NCBI GenBank assembly: GCA_012103455.1
Contig: WLWT01000001.1
Span: 1-64,000 of the forward strand
Length of the DNA stretch: 64,000 nucleotides
Reading direction: 5' to 3'
Source of the DNA: Gammaproteobacteria bacterium
Lineage (GTDB): Bacteria > Pseudomonadota > Gammaproteobacteria > HK1
Numbering within the stretch: the first letter of the stretch is position 1; every line of letters starts with the position of its first letter. Positions 46,201 through 56,533 of the stretch are shown one piece after another. A model generated the notes under the pieces. The model was given only the letters and a program-made list of their open reading frames with translations, was not told where the DNA came from and ran no database searches. The position numbers and the translations under genes were made by a program.

Positions 46201-49200
46201 AGCATCAATAGCGTTTTCGTACAGGGATTGAACAAGACCACGAGTGTCTGTGGCGTTGCCTACATATCGTTGTCCGGTCAGCTCGAAAATCTGGTCGAAA
46301 ATAAGCCGTGTTTCCACATAAGCATCACCGAAACGGCGCAGGGTCTGATCGGGGTTGTAGCCACCGACCTGATTAAGAAAAAAGTCCGAACCCAGAAACT
46401 CGCTTGGATCGATAAACTGCGAGCGGGTTTCCACCAAGAAAGGCGAATGGGGTTGCTGCGCTACATCAAAGAGCGCACTGCGTCCAAGCAAGGCAGTGAT
46501 GCCGACATCGAGTGCGTCAAGATTGACAAGATTTGCGGGGCCGCTTCCGCCTGCGACATGGGCCGAATTCAGTGCACGGCTACCCGAAGAAAGGCCGATT
46601 GGTCCGGCACTTCCACGTACGGCAGTGTTGTTCAAATAACCGCTTACATCAGCATTCAGTGTGCCGCCTGCTTCAATGGATGCAAACATTGAATCATAGG
46701 TTGGAGAGGTCGTATTATGGCTGGTCGTTGTCCAGTAGCGGGTTTTCCTGCTGATGCAGATACCAAAAATGCGTCTGGCACAATATCTCTGCGAATGCTG
46801 GGTAACCGTTGTTGTATCAACCGTTTCAATCAAGTCGCGACCGGTGTTGTTCGCCGTGTTGGCAGAAATTGTGATGTTTCCATTGGCGGCAATTTGGCTA
46901 TAGTGGTTGTTGAGCGTATTGGCATCAACAGTGATAGTGCCGCCCGCCAACAGTTTCGCTGCCGCAGAGCTTTGGCTTAAAGTTTCGCGGGTGGTCACCA
47001 CAGTCGTGGTCGTGCTGCCCGAAGTTGAAACATTGGTCGTTGACGTGGTACCAAAAGCAAGATTGGTACGCTCATTGGTAATCGTATTGGCCGTCAACGT
47101 CAGGTCACCCGAAATGGCCTCTATATTGCCCGAGGAGTTCTTGATTGACGTTGCACGGGCAGCACTTCGACCTCTTATGGTCAGGTCAGTTTCTGCCAGA
47201 ATATCGGCATTGGTGTTGGTCAGGTTTCCATTGAGCTTATAGATTGACGACGTCCCGGAATAAAACACACCCGTGTTGGTCAAATCACCAGAAAGTTCAG
47301 CCAACACATTACCATCAACCGATCCGATTTCCCCCGCATTCGTAACCGTAGCAGCTCGTAGGGTCAGGCTCTCTGCGCCATTGATCAAGGCTGTATTGAG
47401 CGAGTTGGACAAGGTGCTCAAACGGCCACCGGAACGGCCAGCAATAACCAGTGCTTTTTCGCTGATAATGGAGCCGGAATTGGTAAGGTCGCCACCTAGT
47501 TCGATAGTTCCTATTGTCTTGGCTTCTATCGTGCCGGAGTTGATTACGTTGCCGGTGACATCAATGTCCAACCCGGCAGTGCGGGTTTTCAGAACAGCTG
47601 CATTATTGAGAGACGCGATAGAATAGTTGCCGGAGCCACTGCTAATTGTACCACCTGCATTATTGTTCAGTGCAGTGCTGTGGGTGTTATTGTGCCCCTT
47701 GATCGTCAGTGCATTCGTGACACCCAGTTTGCCACTATTGGTAAGTGTTCCATCCACATTCAGACTAGCGCTTGGACCCGCAAGCTCGCCTGTATTGTCC
47801 ACATTGCCATTTGTATTGACAGTCAGCTCTGACCCTTGTGCCGCAACCTTGCCAGCATTGGCAAGCGATGAAACACTAAACACCACGCCCTCATTACCGG
47901 CAATCCGTCCCGTGGCTGTATTAGTTGAAGCACCCAGCGAGGTAATATTGACGGATTTTGCAGAGAACAAATCTCCCTCATTGCGAAGGATCGTCGCCGC
48001 ACTGACAACCGTTCCTGCATCACCTGCCATCCGGCCTGAATTGACAACGCTCCCGCTTGTTCCGCGCAATGTTACGGTACTTTTGGAGTTCAAGACTGCA
48101 CTGCTTGTAATATCATGAGCTTCAACAAGAAGATGTCCAGCAGCCGAGTACAAACCACCAGCGAGATCGAGTGATGAAGATGATTTCAGGTCCAATGCAC
48201 CCAACGCTGTCACACGGGCATTGTGAGCGGAAACATTTTCCGCCTTCAGGGCGATTCCCCCCAAGGATCGCAACACATTCGTGTTGCCATCGGCTGCGCG
48301 GTCCAGATTGATAGTCGATGCAGTAACGGTCAGTGTGTCTCCCGCGGCAAGTTGACCGTTTCCAGCGTCAAGCCGGTCTGCCTCAACGCTCAGATTGCCA
48401 ACATTGCTTTGTGCGCCGTCTTCGCGGGTGCCTGATGCAACCAATGCGGCGTTACCCAGTGAAACAGAATCGGCTTTCAGGGATACATCGCCAGAAGAAG
48501 CAATCAGCGCATTGTCACCAGGCGTAACGGCACTCTTGCCGTCTAGAACAATGGCCTCATCAGCAAACAAAGTCCGCTGGACTTCAATCGATTGGGTTTT
48601 GGACGTTGCCCGGATGGCTCTCTTGGCACGTACATTGCCAAGTACCAGCTTGCCATCGGCTGTCATGGTCATACCGTGGGCATTGGCAGCCATCTGTCCT
48701 TGAGTATTGACGCCTGCACCCCGATCGGTCGAAACAATCTTGATCCGGCCCGCATACATGCCGCCCAACAGTGAGGAATCAATCGCCACACCCGGTTCAT
48801 TCGCGTCAGAAGCAAGGGGCGTGATCAAACCGGTTTGATACGCATAGCTGTTGCGCCCCGCGACCAGATTAAGATCGCCCAAAACCTTGACCGGACCGCC
48901 AATACTGATCTTGCGCGACACCAGTTCAAACGCATTGACGCTATCAAGATTAGCCCCATTCAGGCCAATATTGATATCACCTTTTTCAACCAACAAGCTG
49001 TTGAGCGAGCCATTGCTGTTCAACTCAGGGCGAGCAGTAGCAAGCGTGACCCTGGGTGTATTGATAAAGCCACAGCCGTTACAGCTTATTCCATTGGGGT
49101 TGGCAACAATAACATCCGCCCGACTACCATGAACCTCAAGGGTTCCTTCCAATAGCGACCGCTTGGCGCTGATCACTTCATTCACTATAACCGATGCAGG

Positions 49201-49575
49201 TCCCGATGAGTTTAGGTTAGGGTTACCCTGAACTAGCCCACCCAGTTGGGAGCGTTGCAGGTTTTGATTGGAATTGTTCAAAATCGCGCCCGGTTGCCCA
49301 ATATTGAATCGCTCATATTTATTATGCGATAGCCCGGCTGCATTGGGCTTAACGATATTGACTAGAGGTACACCATTACCGGCGCTTCCAACCCCCGGTT
49401 GGTTGGCCGCTGCCGCATTCTGGGCCGCTGTTATCTCTGCCGCCTGCATGATCAATGGCTGGAAAGCAAGGAGTAAACACAGCGGATACGACACGGCTTG
49501 ACGCATCAAGCGGCTCATTGTGTTAGAGAAATACTGCGAATGCCTGGGTTGCCTGTTTCTAGCCATGCAATACAT
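43231..49575 (-). CDS. two-partner-secretion exoprotein (CdiA/filamentous haemagglutinin-like) with toxin-like C terminus
   Basis: Giant exported protein of 2114 residues. After a long signal peptide (LCLLLAFQPLIMQAAE) comes the TPS domain that is recognised by the TpsB transporter (AGLSHNKYERFNIGQPGAIL; VIVANPNGISCNGCGFINTP). Then follow many beta-helix repeats (LTNTG, AGDLT types). A cysteine- and glycine-containing pretoxin-like region (LTGGNAAQNNALCGGICIG) precedes a distinct last ~130 residues (YNDGGYFRSGSDAQQVLNDF; VVRTRSVQGFNNNPGAGYVD; GTKSPSVVPANPNWTP) that resemble a polymorphic toxin tip. The toxin activity is not identified. With its transporter gene broken, secretion is doubtful. 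Confidence 0.88.
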   Translation of the reverse strand: MYCMARNRQPRHSQYFSNTMSRLMRQAVSYPLCLLLAFQPLIMQAAEITAAQNAAAANQPGVGSAGNGVPLVNIVKPNAAGLSHNKYERFNIGQPGAILNNSNQNLQRSQLGGLVQGNPNLNSSGPASVIVNEVISAKRSLLEGTLEVHGSRADVIVANPNGISCNGCGFINTPRVTLATARPELNSNGSLNSLLVEKGDINIGLNGANLDSVNAFELVSRKISIGGPVKVLGDLNLVAGRNSYAYQTGLITPLASDANEPGVAIDSSLLGGMYAGRIKIVSTDRGAGVNTQGQMAANAHGMTMTADGKLVLGNVRAKRAIRATSKTQSIEVQRTLFADEAIVLDGKSAVTPGDNALIASSGDVSLKADSVSLGNAALVASGTREDGAQSNVGNLSVEADRLDAGNGQLAAGDTLTVTASTINLDRAADGNTNVLRSLGGIALKAENVSAHNARVTALGALDLKSSSSLDLAGGLYSAAGHLLVEAHDITSSAVLNSKSTVTLRGTSGSVVNSGRMAGDAGTVVSAATILRNEGDLFSAKSVNITSLGASTNTATGRIAGNEGVVFSVSSLANAGKVAAQGSELTVNTNGNVDNTGELAGPSASLNVDGTLTNSGKLGVTNALTIKGHNNTHSTALNNNAGGTISSGSGNYSIASLNNAAVLKTRTAGLDIDVTGNVINSGTIEAKTIGTIELGGDLTNSGSIISEKALVIAGRSGGRLSTLSNSLNTALINGAESLTLRAATVTNAGEIGSVDGNVLAELSGDLTNTGVFYSGTSSIYKLNGNLTNTNADILAETDLTIRGRSAARATSIKNSSGNIEAISGDLTLTANTITNERTNLAFGTTSTTNVSTSGSTTTTVVTTRETLSQSSAAAKLLAGGTITVDANTLNNHYSQIAANGNITISANTANNTGRDLIETVDTTTVTQHSQRYCARRIFGICISRKTRYWTTTSHNTTSPTYDSMFASIEAGGTLNADVSGYLNNTAVRGSAGPIGLSSGSRALNSAHVAGGSGPANLVNLDALDVGITALLGRSALFDVAQQPHSPFLVETRSQFIDPSEFLGSDFFLNQVGGYNPDQTLRRFGDAYVETRLIFDQIFELTGQRYVGNATDTRGLVQSLYENAIDARQSLGLTLGVALTPAQVARLTQDITWLEARVVGGQSVWVPRVYLASSTLDNVNFASAQIKAGQANVQVATLFNSGDMTGHDGLNVTANDAVLSQGGGLFANADIVINGGKLFSNNSGTVSGDNVTIKADDILNDTAKTRDRRSNGFTDRNQLIARIQARGDLLLDAEGTIASTGGQFSSGGSTTLDARKAVALGALEIERLAKDEFKGGYDRRSSLTHRLVGIHAGEALTLDSGGDVTLRGVDTSSGKDTTITATGGIDIVAVQDQQSKDLKLDLKTSGLLGTETHIRRQSASTQTRGSDIEASGALTITAQKEGITVKASRLASEEQTTFLAEEGKIALLTETDSEFERDERREEDIFWWNESDQGYVRETIKPVAIEAGGGLTINAGKGLVVEYQKTGDLNASIDQLAQSPGLEWIGGLKNDPRVDWVEVQARFDTWDYENQGLTEAGAAFVSLVVGAVSGGALSSLSATLAQGLGFAAEGVVQAALQAGLNSLAKQASIALINNKGDLGAALETLGSSASLRSLATAMVATGLTAHISDVADIGIDLPQTASLADRVAQDIQRGLIRTTVNAGVSTAIEGGQLDANLIAALRMEAASVIGENAAQEIGTAVDDGHLNTAGQLIAHAALGCVVGAAASGDCGSGAAGGVVGETVGLITKARLADWLEKRAEDARSGEVSKEQLLQELNEYQDAGVNVARLASGLAVAVAGGDVDTAALTGGNAAQNNALCGGICIGVIAAIIGYTTYSGDGDPLEGLAVIGSGDDPLGQAVAAGTSAAVEWSATEYPEQTAAVLDVVEATGEAIDATITYVDDATGNKVSRRWNEIPEHTRNQIKGGAKIASIFVTAGSIKALKQLRKTRKLSVEPERGAPARFIVDSAGNTIDRAAVRTTISTQRQARHVQSSSLYNDGGYFRSGSDAQQVLNDFHSGLAEVLGVTRSGNIVVRTRSVQGFNNNPGAGYVDQATNVFFIKGTKSPSVVPANPNWTP

Positions 49576-49627
49576 TCTGCGTGCTTTACACTGACATCAG
49601 CGATGAATATTTATAATTGATTGACCA

Positions 49628-50650
49628 TTAAAAAGCCAAATTGACCCGTGCATAAGCCAATCCCGATGCAAAGACTGCCGCATCCAGATTGTTGGATGAT
49701 GCGACAATATCCGACCACGCCACATCAAAACCGATCCTGCCACCGCGGCTGCGCAATCCGATGGCCGCACCGGTCAGATTTCCGCCATCGATGCCGAAGT
49801 CCTCTTCCTCGAACACATGAGCAAAGCTGAAATTCCACTGCTCATTCAACTGCAAAATATCTTCAAATCCCAAATCGACCCTCGACTGCTATTCACCGGT
49901 TGATGAGGCACCCAAATTGTCAAAGCCCACAGCTCCATACCAGTTTTTAGACTTGTTTCGTCGAACCTGCAAAACCGATGAACCCGGTTTTTGCCCCCCC
50001 TCCAGTTCAATGGTTGCATGGTTAGACCGCAGCCGGTTAAGCTGCTCAAGCCCCTGTTCAATGTCACGCAAATTGACCGGCTTGCCCACCATTGCGGGAA
50101 ATGCGGTATCGATCCGGCTTCTGTTTGTATCAAGCTCACCGTCCATTACAATAGATTCCAGCTGCCCTTCGACGACAACGATCTCAAGCAAACCATCTGC
50201 CAAATCCTGCTCCGGCAACAATGCACGCGAAGTGATGTAACCTTTCTCCACATACAAAAATGTCAACTGCTTGAGAATATTGTTGAGATCGGAAAGCCCC
50301 AGATATTGTCCCTCGAACTCGGAAACGATCCCGTTGACTGCGCGAGCTTGCAACAATGTGATGCCGGTTAGCGAAACCGTGTTGACCTCAATACAAGCCT
50401 CATCCGGTGCAGCAACATCCCTTCGTGGAGGAGAAACATTTGCACCACCGGGTGGCCGGTTATCGAGCCTACTTCGCTCCAGTTGGCGCTGACGTTCGTC
50501 GGCCGCCCGGTCGCGCTCGATCTGTTCAGCCTGTCTCGCGGCATCATCGGTAGCACTTTGCGCTTGAGCCATATCTTGCAGGCCCAACAAAAACAGATTG
50601 GCAGTCAAAACAACCGGCAACACCGATTTGCAAAAAACCCGACCCAGCAT
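49628..50650 (-). pseudogene. TpsB/FhaC-type outer-membrane transporter, amber stop and large internal deletion
   Basis: The first 253 codons encode a signal peptide, a basic linker helix and a POTRA domain (IEVNTVSLTGITLLQARAVN, GLSDLNNILKQLTFLYVEKG). A TAG at 49889-49891 follows GASSTGE. The same frame then reads QSRVDLGFEDILQLNEQWNF and jumps to the typical barrel end (FGIDGGNLTGAAIGLRSRGG, ending ARVNLAF). Most of the 16-strand barrel (about 200 residues) is missing. It cannot form the pore needed by the TpsA next door. Confidence 0.85.
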
Positions 50651-50688
50651 GATGGCAATCGCTCGGATACATCCGCTTGCTGGATATT

Positions 50689-51309
50689 TTACTCTTCAGG
50701 CAGATCACCGGAAGCAAGCGCGTTGAACGCTTTGGTAAAACCCTTCAAAGAAAATTCCACCCTGATGACCTTGCCGTTCAACAGTCGGAACAACCCCGCA
50801 CCGTTGTTTGCGCGCTTCAGATTCGTCAACAGAGAGTGGTCAGCAGGAATAACGACCTGACAGCCTTGTGCATTACAATGCCTGAATCTCGTCAGGAAAG
50901 GCTTTTTCTTTCCCACGATCAAACCGAAATCCGACGGCAAATGAATATCCAAATCAAGAGGCATCCATACCACCAGCGCCCATTTTACTTTTCCAGCCTT
51001 ATCATTGGCGCGTATCAACGCCACATTGAACAGCTCAATATGTGCCCCGTTCTGCTGTGCTCGCACCGACTGAGCAATCTCGCATTCGGGTTGCTGTACC
51101 TCTGCTGCCTGCTTGCTCGGCACAAGACACTGGTAGGTCCAATCACTATATTGACGGATTTGTATTTTCAAATCTTGGCGGTCGTTTGAAGCGTCAGAAG
51201 CGCTTACCTGCGCATGAACCGGGTACGTCAAGTACAAGACAATCAGCAGATACCGTGTAAATTTGGCGAGTTTGCAAATCTCGATGGAGCCGTATTTTTG
51301 TTGTTTCAT
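50689..51309 (-). CDS. IalB-family (invasion-associated locus B) protein
   Basis: Periplasmic or surface protein of 206 residues. It has a signal peptide (LLIVLYLTYPVHAQ), the family opening YSDWTYQCLVPSKQAAEVQQ, and the paired cysteines (RFRHCNAQGCQVVIP) followed by VEFSLKGFTKAFNAL. IalB was first described in Bartonella invasion, but the family is wider and its biochemical role is unclear. It stands first in the AT-rich ialB-tpsB-tpsA-immunity cluster, upstream of the broken tpsB by 38 bases. Confidence 0.8.
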   Translation of the reverse strand: MKQQKYGSIEICKLAKFTRYLLIVLYLTYPVHAQVSASDASNDRQDLKIQIRQYSDWTYQCLVPSKQAAEVQQPECEIAQSVRAQQNGAHIELFNVALIRANDKAGKVKWALVVWMPLDLDIHLPSDFGLIVGKKKPFLTRFRHCNAQGCQVVIPADHSLLTNLKRANNGAGLFRLLNGKVIRVEFSLKGFTKAFNALASGDLPEE

Positions 51310-51394
51310 TTTTCAATATTCACACTATGATTTATTTATTTACAGGGTGCGATCTCAATATGATGTATATAAGCAGCTCAATCAAATCCATATC

Positions 51395-52036
51395 GATCGA
51401 GCTTACGCCAACATTGATCCCAACGCGCATCCGTGTGGGTCAACCCACGCAACGAGAGAACGGCTTGAACTCCAGCCTCCTTCCAGCACATGCCTCAATT
51501 GCATAGGCGCTGCTTAACCAATGTTTTACAAACGGTTTCACTAACACCCCAAACATCCACCCACTGTCGATCAATTCCAGACCTCGAATAAGACCCATTC
51601 AAACAAGACCCATTGCCTCTCGCTCCATCAGCTATTGCAACACAGGCTGCCTTGGGATATCGGTCCTTGACCTTCGATAGCTCTTGATCAAATCGACCAT
51701 AACACTTTTTCTTGCCATATTACGGTGTAGCCCCCATCTCAATTGTATGCAGTCTTTGCCCTTCGCGATCATAAAGACTTATAGTACCCACCATTGACTC
51801 GCGCCAACCGCCTTCAGTTAACAACATACAGCTTCCATCTATTCCAACACTCACGCTCTTAACCGGTTTAGCTAATTGCGGTGGGGCATACGTCCATGCC
51901 TGTGCTTTCGCGTGAGCGAGTGTTCCCGCTGCGTCACCGAAATTCTCCGATCAATAAAATCAGCCACTTACGTTTCCACGAAGCGCGAAGCCCGTAATTT
52001 TTAAAGATGCCTATGAGTTAGTGTTAACAGGCCCTA
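51395..52036 (-). pseudogene. degenerate ISKra4-type element
   Basis: The reverse strand matches the gene at 40499-41655 in pieces: the end of the gene near 51400-51530, then 51560-51950 (gcagtctttgcccttcgcgatcataaagac corresponds to the YDREGQRLHT region), and the element's left end at 51950-52015 (cactta, gatgcctatga). The bases gttaacaggccctag at 52021-52036 look like an IS5 end. There is an internal deletion and many substitutions. Confidence 0.7.
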
Positions 52037-52130
52037 GCAATTGCGCGATGCTGTGTCTTGGTGGGTAAGAGGTTCCCTAAACTGAAATGAGCCAGCACTA
52101 GGATGGAGCCGAGCTAGTCGCCAAGATGTA

Positions 52131-52349
52131 CTAGCTGTATCCCCGCCGTCGCTTCTGCGACTTCAGTGCTGCAATAGCCCCTTCCGCTGCTTCGGCGGTT
52201 TCAAACCACTCCAGTTCGGCTTGTCCGCGCTGACCAATGCGGCCCCACTCACGGACGAGTGTCCACTGTCCAAACAAATTGGGCATTATCACCAGGCTGT
52301 AAAACCGGGCTTGGTTATTGGCGGGGTCGATTTTCTCTAAGTAAGTCAC
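52131..52349 (-). CDS. small WGR-domain protein
   Basis: Seventy-two residues that amount to a single WGR domain, with the diagnostic REWGRIGQRGQAELEWF after YSLVIMPNLFGQWTLV. WGR domains bind nucleic acid in PARPs and several bacterial proteins. Start GTG 52349. Stand-alone WGR proteins of this size are known, with no defined task. It lies between IS debris and the arsenite oxidase genes. Confidence 0.82.
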   Translation of the reverse strand: MTYLEKIDPANNQARFYSLVIMPNLFGQWTLVREWGRIGQRGQAELEWFETAEAAEGAIAALKSQKRRRGYS

Positions 52350-52911
52350 AGGCTCAGACCTAAATCAGCATAGCGCTCCAACAGTCGGTACACGCTCTGG
52401 CGGTGCCAGGCACCGCCCCGAAGAGTGGGACGCGCTTTTCGTTCATGGCACGGGTCAAACTGGCCACGGCCGTTCTCTGTGACACCTGGGAGGCCGCGGG
52501 TGATTGCGCTACCGTTGGATGGTTACCGACCGGTAACAGATTCGTATCACAGTCACTGCCTTCCCCTCGTCCGACCTATTTGCAGAAAATAATGAGCGCA
52601 ACTGGACGCAGTTCGTTCCTGCCCAGGGAAGTTCTATCCTTGACGCGATGTTTCTCATCGGTAACATCGGCCTCGCCGACCGCGACGTGCTCATCCGCTG
52701 AGGGCGTTAACAGAATGATCGTAAGGTAGTTCTGGATGGCGAAAAGAATCTTCTTCAAACCGGCGCGGTCTTTGCGTGTCAGTGTCGTAGAAAGAAAAAA
52801 GAAACTGATGCGATGAACGCGGGCTGCCCGACTGAAAAATGGCCAGGCGGTCGCGCGCCGTCATTGTGTACAGCCTAGAACAAGCGCCATCTGAGGAGAG
52901 TAGGAAGAGCA
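52350..52911. other. intergenic region upstream of aioB, no gene seen
   Basis: About 560 bases with short frames but no recognisable protein. It may contain the aioBA promoter. I looked for a sigma-54 type pair (TGGCAC...TTGC), which drives aio in some bacteria, and found only partial matches (tggcacg near 52446). A ribosome-binding site-like gaggagag precedes aioB at 52892-52899. Confidence 0.35.
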
Positions 52912-53427
52912 ATGAGTACAGTAAGCAGACGCGGGTTCCTGAAAACCAGCGGCACTAGTGTCGCCGCGGGGGCCGCCGCAACCATCGGCGCCGCAACCAT
53001 CGGCGGTGTTGCCGTCGCCCCTGACGCGCAAGCCGCCACGTTCGAGCAAAAGACGCTCGCGCGAGCCAAGACGCTAAAGATGAACGTCCCTGTGACCTTC
53101 ACTTATCCTGACGCGTCGTCGCCGTGCACGCTCGTCAAGCTGGGACAGGCGGCGTTGGGCGGCGTTGGGCCTGATGGCGATATCGTGGCCTACAGCAGCC
53201 TCTGTACGCACATGGGGTGCCCGGTGGCCTACGACCCGGAGCGCAAAGTCTTCAAGTGTCCTTGTCACTACAGCACCTTCGATGCCGAGATGGCAGGGCA
53301 GATGGTGTGTGGTCAGGCGACCGAGGATCTGCCACGGATTGTCCTGAGCTACGACGACAAGGACGACAGCGTGCAAGCTGTTGCGGTCGATGGGCTCATC
53401 TACGGTCGTCAGGCCAACGTGCTTTGA
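52912..53427 (+). CDS. aioB: arsenite oxidase small subunit (Rieske)
   Basis: AioB passes electrons from the molybdenum subunit to a cytochrome or azurin in the periplasm. It has a Tat signal (SRRGFLK, residues 5-11) with an Ala-rich hydrophobic part. The Rieske ligands are C98-x-H100 and C116-x2-H119, with C103 and C118 placed for the usual disulfide ([15 protein letters not shown]). Length 171 residues, normal. It precedes aioA by 12 bases in the standard aioBA order. No aioXSR regulator genes are present. Confidence 0.96.
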   Translation: MSTVSRRGFLKTSGTSVAAGAAATIGAATIGGVAVAPDAQAATFEQKTLARAKTLKMNVPVTFTYPDASSPCTLVKLGQAALGGVGPDGDIVAYSSLCTHMGCPVAYDPERKVFKCPCHYSTFDAEMAGQMVCGQATEDLPRIVLSYDDKDDSVQAVAVDGLIYGRQANVL

Positions 53428-53439
53428 GGGGGCCATGTC

Positions 53440-55908
53440 ATGAGCAGCAAAAAAGACCGCATCCCGCTCCCGCCGATCGATGCCAAGAAATCGTTGATGA
53501 CTTGCCACTTTTGCATCGTCGGTTGTGGTTATCATGTCTACAAATGGGAGGCAGGCCGCGAAGGCGGCCGCGCCCCGCATGAAAATGCGCTCGGCCTTGA
53601 TTTCCGCACGCAGCTTGCGCCGCTTGCCACCACGATGACACCGGCGATGCACACGGTCATAGCGGATAAAGACGGGCGCTCACACAACGTGCTCGTCTCG
53701 CCTGACAAGGAGTGCTCCGTCAACCAGGGGCTGTCCTCTACGCGGGGCGGTCAGATGGCGAGCATTTTCTACACCCCGGACGGAGCCGGCGCGAACCGCC
53801 TGCGCTATCCGAGCGTATTCACCGGTGATGACCGTGTCGATACGAACTGGCAACAGGCGATGGCGGTCTACGCCGGGGTTGCAAAGCGCCTGCTCGATGA
53901 GCACGGTCCCGACCCGATCATGTTCAACTGCTTCGACCACGGCGGCGCCGGGGGTGGGTTTGAAAACACCTGGGGCACCGGCAAGCTGATGTTCTCGGCG
54001 TTGCAGACCAAGATGGTGCGGATCCACAACCGCCCAGCCTACAACTCCGAATGTCACGCGAGCCGCGACATGGGCGTCGGGGAACTCAACAACTCCTATG
54101 AGGACGCCGGGGTTGCCGACGTCATCCTCTCGATCGGCGCCAACGCCTATGAGACGCAGACGAACTACTTCCTCGCCCACTGGATCCCCAATCTCACGGG
54201 TGCGACCGTGGACAAGAAGAAGGAGTGGTTTCCTGGCGAGAGCGCTGGGCGCGGCCGCATCATCTTCGTCGATCCGAGGCGCAGCCTGACCGTCTCGGTT
54301 GCAGAGGGTGCGGCGGGCAAAGAGAACGTGCTGCATCTTCAGATCGAGCCCGGTACCGACACCGCCCTCTACAATGGTCTGCTGACCTACGTCGTCGATC
54401 AGGGCTGGCATGACAAGGACTTTATCGCCCAGCACACCACTGGCTTCGACGCGGCGCTCAAAGCCAACCGCATGAGCCTTGAGGAGACCAGCAAGATCAC
54501 CGGTGTATCAGTCGCCGACATCAAGAAGGCTGCGCAGTGGGCGTACCAGCCCAAGGCCTCTGGGCACCGCCTTCGGACGATGCACGGGTATGAAAAAGGC
54601 ATCATCTGGGGCAATGACAATTACCGGATTCAGTCCTCGCTCGTCGATCTGTGCCTGGCCACCCACAATGTAGGCCGGCGCGGCACAGGCGTGGTGCGCC
54701 TGGGCGGTCATCAGGAAGGCTACGCCCGTCCGCCCTACCCAGGCCCGCGGCCGGCGCCGTACATCGACCAGGAAATAATCAACGGCAATGGCAAGATGCT
54801 CACGGTGTGGGCGTGCAATTCCTTCCAGACGACCCTCAATGCGGAGCAGTACCGTGAGGTGGTGATCAGGCGTTCAAACGTCGTCAAGGAAGCGCTCGCC
54901 AAGGCGCGCGGCGCGACCGCTGATGAGTTGGTCGATGTCATCTACGATGCCGTGGAGAATCGCGGCGGTCTCTTCGTCACGGTCATCGATCTCTACCCGA
55001 CGAAATTCGCCGAAGCAGCGCATCTAGTGCTACCGGCTGCTCACCCCGGTGAAATGAATTTGACTTCAATGAATGGCGAGCGCCGTATGCGTCTGTCCGA
55101 AAAGTTCATGGAGCCCCCGGGGGAGGCCAAGGCCGATTGTCTGATTGCCGCCGATATCGCCAACGCGATAAAGGCGCTCTACGAGAAGGAAGACAACGCC
55201 GCGATGACGAAGCGGTTCTCGGGATTCGACTGGCAAACCGAGGAGGATGCTTTCAACGACGGCTTCCGCAAGCCCGAGGGCATCGACAGTCAGGGTGGTG
55301 GCACTGGGCATATGGTGACCTACGAGCGCTTGCGGGCCATGGGCAACAATGGGGTTCAGCTCCCCGTCAAGGAGTACAAGGACGGCAAGCTCGTTGGCAC
55401 GCCGATGATCTATGCCGACTACAAGTTCTCGACGAGCGACGGTAAAGCACACTTCCAGCCCTCCCCATGGAACGGCCTGCCGGCTCCAGTTGCGGCTCAG
55501 AAGAGGAAGCATCGCTTCTGGATCAACAACGGGCGGGCAAATCACATCTGGCAGACTGCGTACCACGACCGGCACATCGATTTCCGCAGAAAGCGCTATC
55601 CGATGGCGCCAATAGAACTGAACCCCGAAGACGCGAGAGAGTTTGGCATTGAAGCCGGCGATATTGTCGAGGTGTACAACGACTACGGCTCCACGTTCGC
55701 TATGGCATACCCCGATCCGGATATCCAGCGCGCCCACACCTTCATGGTGTTTGCCTATTGGAACGGTATCGCCGGGGATGTTGTCACCGAGTGGACCGAC
55801 CGGAACGTTGTGCCGTACTACAAGGGAACGTGGGCCAGCTTGCGCAAGGTCGGGAGTATGGACGACTACAAGAAGACCGTCAGCTTCAAGCGCCGACGCT
55901 GGGTCTAG
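53440..55908 (+). CDS. aioA: arsenite oxidase large subunit (Mo-bisPGD)
   Basis: AioA oxidises arsenite to arsenate at a molybdenum bis-guanine-dinucleotide centre. The 822-residue product has the 3Fe-4S motif C22-x2-C25-x3-C29 (CHFCIVGC), with no fourth Cys, as known for AioA. The arsenite-pocket region [20 protein letters not shown], the cofactor block [14 protein letters not shown] and the C-terminal [20 protein letters not shown] are present. It has no Tat signal of its own and is exported with AioB. Confidence 0.97.
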   Translation: MSSKKDRIPLPPIDAKKSLMTCHFCIVGCGYHVYKWEAGREGGRAPHENALGLDFRTQLAPLATTMTPAMHTVIADKDGRSHNVLVSPDKECSVNQGLSSTRGGQMASIFYTPDGAGANRLRYPSVFTGDDRVDTNWQQAMAVYAGVAKRLLDEHGPDPIMFNCFDHGGAGGGFENTWGTGKLMFSALQTKMVRIHNRPAYNSECHASRDMGVGELNNSYEDAGVADVILSIGANAYETQTNYFLAHWIPNLTGATVDKKKEWFPGESAGRGRIIFVDPRRSLTVSVAEGAAGKENVLHLQIEPGTDTALYNGLLTYVVDQGWHDKDFIAQHTTGFDAALKANRMSLEETSKITGVSVADIKKAAQWAYQPKASGHRLRTMHGYEKGIIWGNDNYRIQSSLVDLCLATHNVGRRGTGVVRLGGHQEGYARPPYPGPRPAPYIDQEIINGNGKMLTVWACNSFQTTLNAEQYREVVIRRSNVVKEALAKARGATADELVDVIYDAVENRGGLFVTVIDLYPTKFAEAAHLVLPAAHPGEMNLTSMNGERRMRLSEKFMEPPGEAKADCLIAADIANAIKALYEKEDNAAMTKRFSGFDWQTEEDAFNDGFRKPEGIDSQGGGTGHMVTYERLRAMGNNGVQLPVKEYKDGKLVGTPMIYADYKFSTSDGKAHFQPSPWNGLPAPVAAQKRKHRFWINNGRANHIWQTAYHDRHIDFRRKRYPMAPIELNPEDAREFGIEAGDIVEVYNDYGSTFAMAYPDPDIQRAHTFMVFAYWNGIAGDVVTEWTDRNVVPYYKGTWASLRKVGSMDDYKKTVSFKRRRWV

Positions 55909-56533
55909 AGGATGTGTAGAAGCGCTCATAGCAAACGGGGAACGGGGCATATCCAGTGCCCTTGTCCTCTTCCGTAGCACACGAAATCTGCAAAAGCCGA
56001 GCAGCCGTTTCAGCCACCAAGTGTTGCTGTGCTTACAGTCGCGGCCATCATACGCTGCGGACGGATGATGCCGGTTGTTGGCTTGCTGAGCGTGTTTCGA
56101 CAACCAGTCATAGGGTGTCGGATAGGACACTCACGGACCATGAAATCCACCGCATTCAATCTATTATGGCAACTCTTCCTCGAGATCAAGCGTGAAATGT
56201 TTAGCGACCTTGAAGCGGTTAAATATTCTCCCTACTCGAAGCCCGATCTTCTCCAATGAGCCAGATCGAGGGCGGAGCCTCTGGTTAAAGAGTGTGTGCC
56301 CATGAGTAAGGGCGCTAGTGGATTGCGATTGGCCGTCCGTGTGCTGCACCGCAAGCGGGACAAACCGGCCAATACCTCTCTACAATTAGAGGGCCGGTCT
56401 TTCTGGGTGCTTCGCCGGGCTGCACCGCCGGCAGCCATCGCGGTAACGGTACATGTACGGCGACATTCCCGGTAAAGCCCTACGGTGTTTCAATGACAAC
56501 AATTTTTAGCGATACGGCTAGGAGTATCCACCC
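55909..56533. other. intergenic, no recognised gene
   Basis: Some 600 bases with only short frames (for example 56029-56259) that resemble nothing I know. The segment ctctacaattagagggccggtctttctgg at 56380-56408 is unusual but forms no clear hairpin. A weak ribosome-binding site (ctaggag, 56517-56523) precedes the SEL1 gene. Confidence 0.35.
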
